A DNA stretch of 8,300 bases from Sulfurimonas sp. (GTDB lineage Bacteria; Campylobacterota; Campylobacteria; Campylobacterales; Sulfurimonadaceae): the NCBI GenBank assembly GCA_027063295.1, contig JAMORZ010000118.1, positions 1 to 8,300 on the forward strand, given 5' to 3'. The translations under genes and the position numbers were made by a program. How positions within the stretch are numbered: position 1 is the first letter of the stretch; each line of letters starts with the position of its first letter. Shown in pieces: positions 5,310 to 8,300 of the stretch. A model generated the notes under the pieces. That model did no database searches. It was not told the origin of the DNA and was given only the letters and a program-made list of their open reading frames with translations.

Positions 5310-7856
5310 CTAATTAAGTTTATAGTCTGGGATAAGATTAAAATTAAGATATTTATAGATATCTGCTTCTTTACCTTGGATTTTTTTCGTAAGTTCAAGG
5401 TACTCTTCTTTTGTTGGAATTTTTCCAAGAAGTGAACATACAGCCGCAAGCTCTGCAGAACCAAGATAAACTTGAGCACCTTTACCAAGACGGTTGTCAA
5501 AGTTACGAGTTGATGTTGAGAACACAATCGCATTATCAGCAACACGTGCTTGGTTACCCATACATAAAGAACATCCAGGGATCTCAGTACGTGCACCAGC
5601 AGCACCAAATAGTGCATAGTAACCCTCTTCTGTAAGTTGTTTCTCATCCATTTTTGTTGGAGGACAAACCCAAAGACGAGTTGGAACTGCACCCTCACCT
5701 TTAAGAACTTCACCAAGTGCACGGTAGTGACCGATATTTGTCATACAAGAACCAACAAATACTTCATCGATATTTGTAGGACGATCTGATGCAAGAACTT
5801 CAGAAAGTGTAGCAACATCATCTGGATCATTTGGACATGCTAAGATAGGCTCAGTGATCTCATTAAGATCGATCTCAATAACTGCTGCATACTCAGCATC
5901 TGCATCAGCTTCCATAAGTGATGGGTTTTTAAGCCACTCTTCCATTTTTGTGATACGGCGAGCTAAAGTTCTGTGATCTTCATAACCAGCCTCAATCATA
6001 GACTCAAGAAGAACGATGTTAGATTTTAAGTACTCTTCAACTGGCTCAGTGTTAAGCTTAACTGTACAAGCAGCAGCAGAACGCTCAGCAGAAGCATCAG
6101 AGAGCTCAAATGCTTGTTCAACTTTAAGATCTGGTAAACCTTCGATCTCTAAGATACGACCAGCAAAGATGTTTTTCTTACCTTTTTTCTCTACAGTTAA
6201 AAGACCCTCTTTAATAGCTTGGTGTGGAATAGCATTTACAAGATCACGTAGTGTGATACCTGGTTGCATCTCACCTTTAAAGCGAACAAGAACAGACTCT
6301 GGCATAGTAAGTGGCATAGAACCAGTAACACCAGCAAATGCAACGATACCAGAACCACCAGGGAAAGAGATACCAATAGGGAAACGTGTATGGCTATCTG
6401 CACCAGTACCAACAGTATCTGGAAGAACCATTCTATTTAACCAAGAGTGGATAACTCCATCACCAGGACGAAGAGCAACACCAGAACGGTTAGAGATAAA
6501 GTCTGGGAGTGTATGGTGCATTTTTACATCTGTTGGTTTTGGATATGCAGCTGTGTGACAGAAAGATTGCATAACTAAATCAGCATTAAAACCAAGTGCA
6601 GCAAGCTCTTTGATCTCATCACGAGTCATAGGACCAGTTGTATCTTGGGATCCTACTGTACTCATCTCAGGCTCTACATACATACCAGGACGAACACCAG
6701 CCATACCTGAAGCTTTACCAACCATTTTTTGTGCAAGAGTATAACCTTTACCTGTATCTTCTGGTTGCTCAGCAGTTAAGAAGATATCAGTAGTACCCAT
6801 ACCTAAACAAGCACGAGCTTTAGAAGTAAGACCACGACCAATAATAAGTGGAATACGTCCACCTGCTCTTACTTCATCAGTAATAGTATTAGGGTTAAGT
6901 TTAAAAGTAGCAATACACTCACCATTTTTATGAGCTTCACCTTTGTATGGATAGATATCTATTACATCACCCATCTCCATTTGTGTTACATCAAGCTCTA
7001 ATGGAAGTGCACCAGAATCTTCTGAAGTTGCGAAGAAAATTGGAGCGATAATACCACCAAGTACAACACCACCAGTACGTTTATTTGGAACACCTGGAAT
7101 ATCTTCACCCATGTGCCATTGAACAGAATTGATACCAGATTTTCTAGATGAACCTGTACCTACAACATCACCAACATAAGCAACAGGGTGACCCTTTTTC
7201 TTAAGTTCTGCAATAGTTTGAAGTGGATTATCCATTTTTGCTGCAAGCATAGAGTTTGCATGAAGTGGAATATCTGAACGAGTGAAAGCCTCTGATGCAG
7301 GTGAAAGATCATCTGTATTTGTCTCACCAGGTACTTTAAATACAGTTACTGTGATTTTTTCAGCAAGCTCTGGTTTAGAAGTAAACCACTCAGCATTTGC
7401 CCAAGAAGTCATTACTTCAGTAGCAGCTGCATTTCCAGCCTTGTGAAGCTCTTCAACATCATTAAATGCATCATATACAAGAAGTGTATGAGAAAGTGCT
7501 TTTACAGCAGCTTTTACTACAGCTTCATTTTTTGAAGAGAGTGCATCAATCATTGGTTTTACATTGTAACCACCAAGCATTGTTCCTAACATCTCTACAG
7601 CTTTTTCTGGAGAGATTGAAGCAACGTGGTGAGTCTCTTGAGCAAGCTCATTTAAAAATGCAGCTTTTACATAAGCAGCATCATCAACACCAGGTGCAAC
7701 ACGATTTTGGAGTAGATCCAACATCATCTCTGTATGTTCACCAGTTTTGATGAACTCAATAACCTCTACTGTTTGTTCAGCAGTTAATGGTAACGGTGGA
7801 ACACCTAGTGCCTCACGCTCTGCAACATGTGCTTTATAATCTTCTACAAATCCCAT
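5310..7856 (-). CDS. acnB: Bifunctional aconitate hydratase 2 / 2-methylisocitrate dehydratase (AcnB)
   Basis: AcnB is the [4Fe-4S] enzyme that reversibly converts citrate to isocitrate through cis-aconitate in the cytoplasm. Its 848 residues match the usual AcnB length, and the domain order is the B-type one. An N-terminal HEAT-like helical domain (about 1-155) comes first. Next is the swivel domain (about 160-370) with the substrate-binding loop GTGSSRKSGINS (233-244). The catalytic core follows, with GADSHTRFPIG (485-495). The three cluster-binding cysteines are C704 (GSCMTNIG), C762 and C765 (GCSLCMGNQ), close to E. coli C710, C769 and C772. Near the end is STSTRNFDNRLG (780-791). I chose ATG 7856 because AGGGA (7866-7862) lies five bases before it and the protein then begins MGFVEDYKAHVAER, as in relatives. 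A TTG at 7886 would add ten residues and lacks a ribosome site. The gene has its own promoter and terminator. In autotrophic Campylobacterota this enzyme also serves the reductive TCA cycle (inference for this host). Some AcnB proteins bind mRNA when the cluster is lost. I cannot tell whether this one does. Confidence 0.98.
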   Translation of the reverse strand: MGFVEDYKAHVAEREALGVPPLPLTAEQTVEVIEFIKTGEHTEMMLDLLQNRVAPGVDDAAYVKAAFLNELAQETHHVASISPEKAVEMLGTMLGGYNVKPMIDALSSKNEAVVKAAVKALSHTLLVYDAFNDVEELHKAGNAAATEVMTSWANAEWFTSKPELAEKITVTVFKVPGETNTDDLSPASEAFTRSDIPLHANSMLAAKMDNPLQTIAELKKKGHPVAYVGDVVGTGSSRKSGINSVQWHMGEDIPGVPNKRTGGVVLGGIIAPIFFATSEDSGALPLELDVTQMEMGDVIDIYPYKGEAHKNGECIATFKLNPNTITDEVRAGGRIPLIIGRGLTSKARACLGMGTTDIFLTAEQPEDTGKGYTLAQKMVGKASGMAGVRPGMYVEPEMSTVGSQDTTGPMTRDEIKELAALGFNADLVMQSFCHTAAYPKPTDVKMHHTLPDFISNRSGVALRPGDGVIHSWLNRMVLPDTVGTGADSHTRFPIGISFPGGSGIVAFAGVTGSMPLTMPESVLVRFKGEMQPGITLRDLVNAIPHQAIKEGLLTVEKKGKKNIFAGRILEIEGLPDLKVEQAFELSDASAERSAAACTVKLNTEPVEEYLKSNIVLLESMIEAGYEDHRTLARRITKMEEWLKNPSLMEADADAEYAAVIEIDLNEITEPILACPNDPDDVATLSEVLASDRPTNIDEVFVGSCMTNIGHYRALGEVLKGEGAVPTRLWVCPPTKMDEKQLTEEGYYALFGAAGARTEIPGCSLCMGNQARVADNAIVFSTSTRNFDNRLGKGAQVYLGSAELAAVCSLLGKIPTKEEYLELTKKIQGKEADIYKYLNFNLIPDYKLN

Positions 7857-7861
7857 ATTTA

Positions 7862-7866
7862 TCCCT
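7862..7866 (-). promoter_or_regulatory. Ribosome binding site deciding the acnB start
   Basis: The minus strand reads AGGGATAAATATG, with AGGGA five bases before the ATG at 7856. No similar site precedes the upstream in-frame TTG at 7886. In addition, the candidate -10 box at 7891-7886 overlaps that TTG, which rules it out if the promoter is real. Confidence 0.75.
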
Positions 7867-7871
7867 GTTAA

Positions 7872-7884
7872 GTTAAATTTTAAC
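7872..7884. repeat. Palindrome GTTAAA-T-TTTAAC at the acnB transcription start
   Basis: A perfect 13-base dyad with 6-base arms (7872-7877 and 7879-7884) lies between the acnB -10 box (7886-7891) and the ribosome site (7862-7866), on the expected transcription start near 7879. This is a position where a repressor would block initiation. The arms consist largely of A and T, so a chance origin cannot be excluded. Confidence 0.4.
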
Positions 7885-7885
7885 A

Positions 7886-7891
7886 ATTATA
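7886..7891 (-). promoter_or_regulatory. acnB -10 box (TATAAT)
   Basis: A consensus TATAAT on the minus strand (AGTTATAATTG) ends 29 bases before the acnB ATG and would give a leader of about 22 bases. Upstream is a periodic T-rich stretch (TTTGCTTATCTTTCTTTAG) instead of a defined -35, a pattern described for Campylobacterota sigma70 promoters. Confidence 0.65.
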
Positions 7892-7940
7892 ACTAAAGAA
7901 AGATAAGCAAACTATAGGATGTTACAGAACTAAACACAAG

Positions 7941-7962
7941 ATATAAAATTTATTTTTTATAT
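7941..7962. repeat. A/T-only inverted repeat between acnB and the upstream gene
   Basis: ATATAAAA (7941-7948) and TTTTATAT (7955-7962) are exact complements with a 6-base loop. It lies 27 bases after the stop of the right-edge gene (minus direction). It could mark the 3' end of that transcript, but the stem has no G:C pairs and no T-tract follows on the minus strand. A true terminator function is doubtful. Nothing else recognisable is in this gap apart from the acnB promoter. Confidence 0.25.
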
Positions 7963-7988
7963 GTTTATATAAGTAACACTCTTTCGCA

Positions 7989-8300
7989 CTAAAAAGGTTT
8001 CCCTAAAATGCCAGAAATGATCTGTCTCAAAACTTTACCAGTTGCTGCATTTATATAAAGATAGTTTCTATCCCATTGAAAACTAGGTATCTCTTTTGCT
8101 GTAATCTGAACACTTTTTTCTTTTTCAGTGTTAATTGTAGCTAAAACGATATAAACTTTCATCAACTTTACACTTCCATATTTTGTTGGGAAAAAAGCCA
8201 TACCAAATACAGAATGAACATTTTTCATTACAGGTTTTCCATCAACATTGAAAGGATGCTTTACTTTATGTAACTCCCTTACTTTGAGATTGTACAAGAG
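7989..8300 (-). CDS. Hypothetical protein, C-terminal part (cut by the right window edge)
   Basis: I do not recognise this protein. The open frame runs from the right edge of the window to a TAG at 7991-7989 and gives about 103 residues. The frame is still open at the edge. The only early start codon is a TTG at 8297 with no visible ribosome site, so the gene probably begins outside the window. The visible part is basic and mixed, with no signal peptide and no clear membrane segment. It contains SVFGMAFFPTKYGSVKLMKVYIVLATI, which looks like adjacent beta-strands, then FQWDRNYLYINAATGKVLRQ and a short tail ending GILGKPF. No catalytic motif or cysteine cluster is visible. It is transcribed in the same direction as acnB, but the 132-bp gap with a separate acnB promoter argues against a tight functional link. 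Confidence 0.6.
   Translation of the reverse strand, partial: LLYNLKVRELHKVKHPFNVDGKPVMKNVHSVFGMAFFPTKYGSVKLMKVYIVLATINTEKEKSVQITAKEIPSFQWDRNYLYINAATGKVLRQIISGILGKPF

Noticed and set aside
5411..5635. 74-codon open frame on the plus strand opposite the acnB 3' part
   Set aside because: It is antisense to the AcnB region that holds the conserved cluster-binding cysteines, so it is a shadow.
5171..5722. 183-codon open frame on the minus strand across the acnB 3' end and the following gap
   Set aside because: It is an out-of-frame reading of acnB that runs through the terminator and promoter region, and its hydrophobic, leucine-rich translation is typical of such shadows.
6016..6558. 180-codon open frame on the plus strand opposite acnB
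   Set aside because: It lies wholly antisense to a complete, well-conserved acnB. The product is low in complexity and family-like features, and it looks like a mirror of acnB codon use.
7466..7750. 94-codon plus-strand frame opposite the acnB N-terminal domain
   Set aside because: The glutamine- and leucine-rich translation reflects the reverse of helical HEAT-like codons and is not a gene.
7920..7978. Widely spaced inverted repeat TGTTAC (7920-7925) / GTAACA (7973-7978)
   Set aside because: The arms are only six bases with a 47-base gap, which is expected by chance in this composition.
1..8300. Search for tRNA, rRNA, CRISPR, insertion sequence, phage or toxin-antitoxin content
   Set aside because: No repeats with regular spacing, transposase motifs, tRNA-like folds or paired small ORFs were seen. 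The gaps between genes are 6 to 181 bases and are explained by promoters, dyads and terminators.

Overview
This 8.3 kb window looks like a chromosomal piece from a member of the Campylobacterota (formerly Epsilonproteobacteria), probably a free-living Sulfurimonas-like or Sulfuricurvum-like organism. The evidence is the A+T-rich sequence, the short intergenic gaps, the -10-dominated promoters without clear -35 boxes, the B-type aconitase, and the gene order LolC-like permease / secA / divergent lolA. I recall that order from Campylobacter jejuni (around Cj0941c-Cj0943). No taxonomic marker is present, so the genus is an inference.

Layout. The minus strand at the left edge carries the first 43 codons of a LolC/LolE-type ABC transporter permease (1-129). 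It overlaps the end of secA (126-2705) by four bases. A 181-bp A+T-rich divergent region (2706-2886) separates secA from lolA (plus strand, 2887-3402). LolA converges almost tail-to-tail with a minus-strand regulator with the architecture REC-degenerate GGDEF-EAL (3409-5157). Upstream of that regulator lie a 152-bp gap with a strong stem-loop and a promoter, then acnB (minus, 5310-7856). A 132-bp gap follows, and then the 3' end of an unrecognised gene that runs off the right edge (7989-8300).

How the genes fit together. SecA drives preprotein export across the inner membrane. The LolC-like permease and LolA extract lipoproteins from that membrane and carry them across the periplasm, so the left third is an export and envelope-sorting module. 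AcnB interconverts citrate and isocitrate. It would serve the oxidative TCA cycle or, if the host is an autotrophic campylobacterotan, the reductive cycle. The REC/GGDEF*/EAL protein is most simply read as a phosphorylation-controlled c-di-GMP phosphodiesterase or c-di-GMP sensor and has its own promoter.

I found no RNA genes, CRISPR arrays, insertion sequences, phage genes or defence genes. The content is mostly core housekeeping. The points worth a second look are the regulatory dyads in the three promoter regions, the motif changes in the c-di-GMP protein, the TTG-start overlap between secA and the lolC-like gene, and the unidentified gene at the right edge. I see no convincing evidence of a new biological system here.
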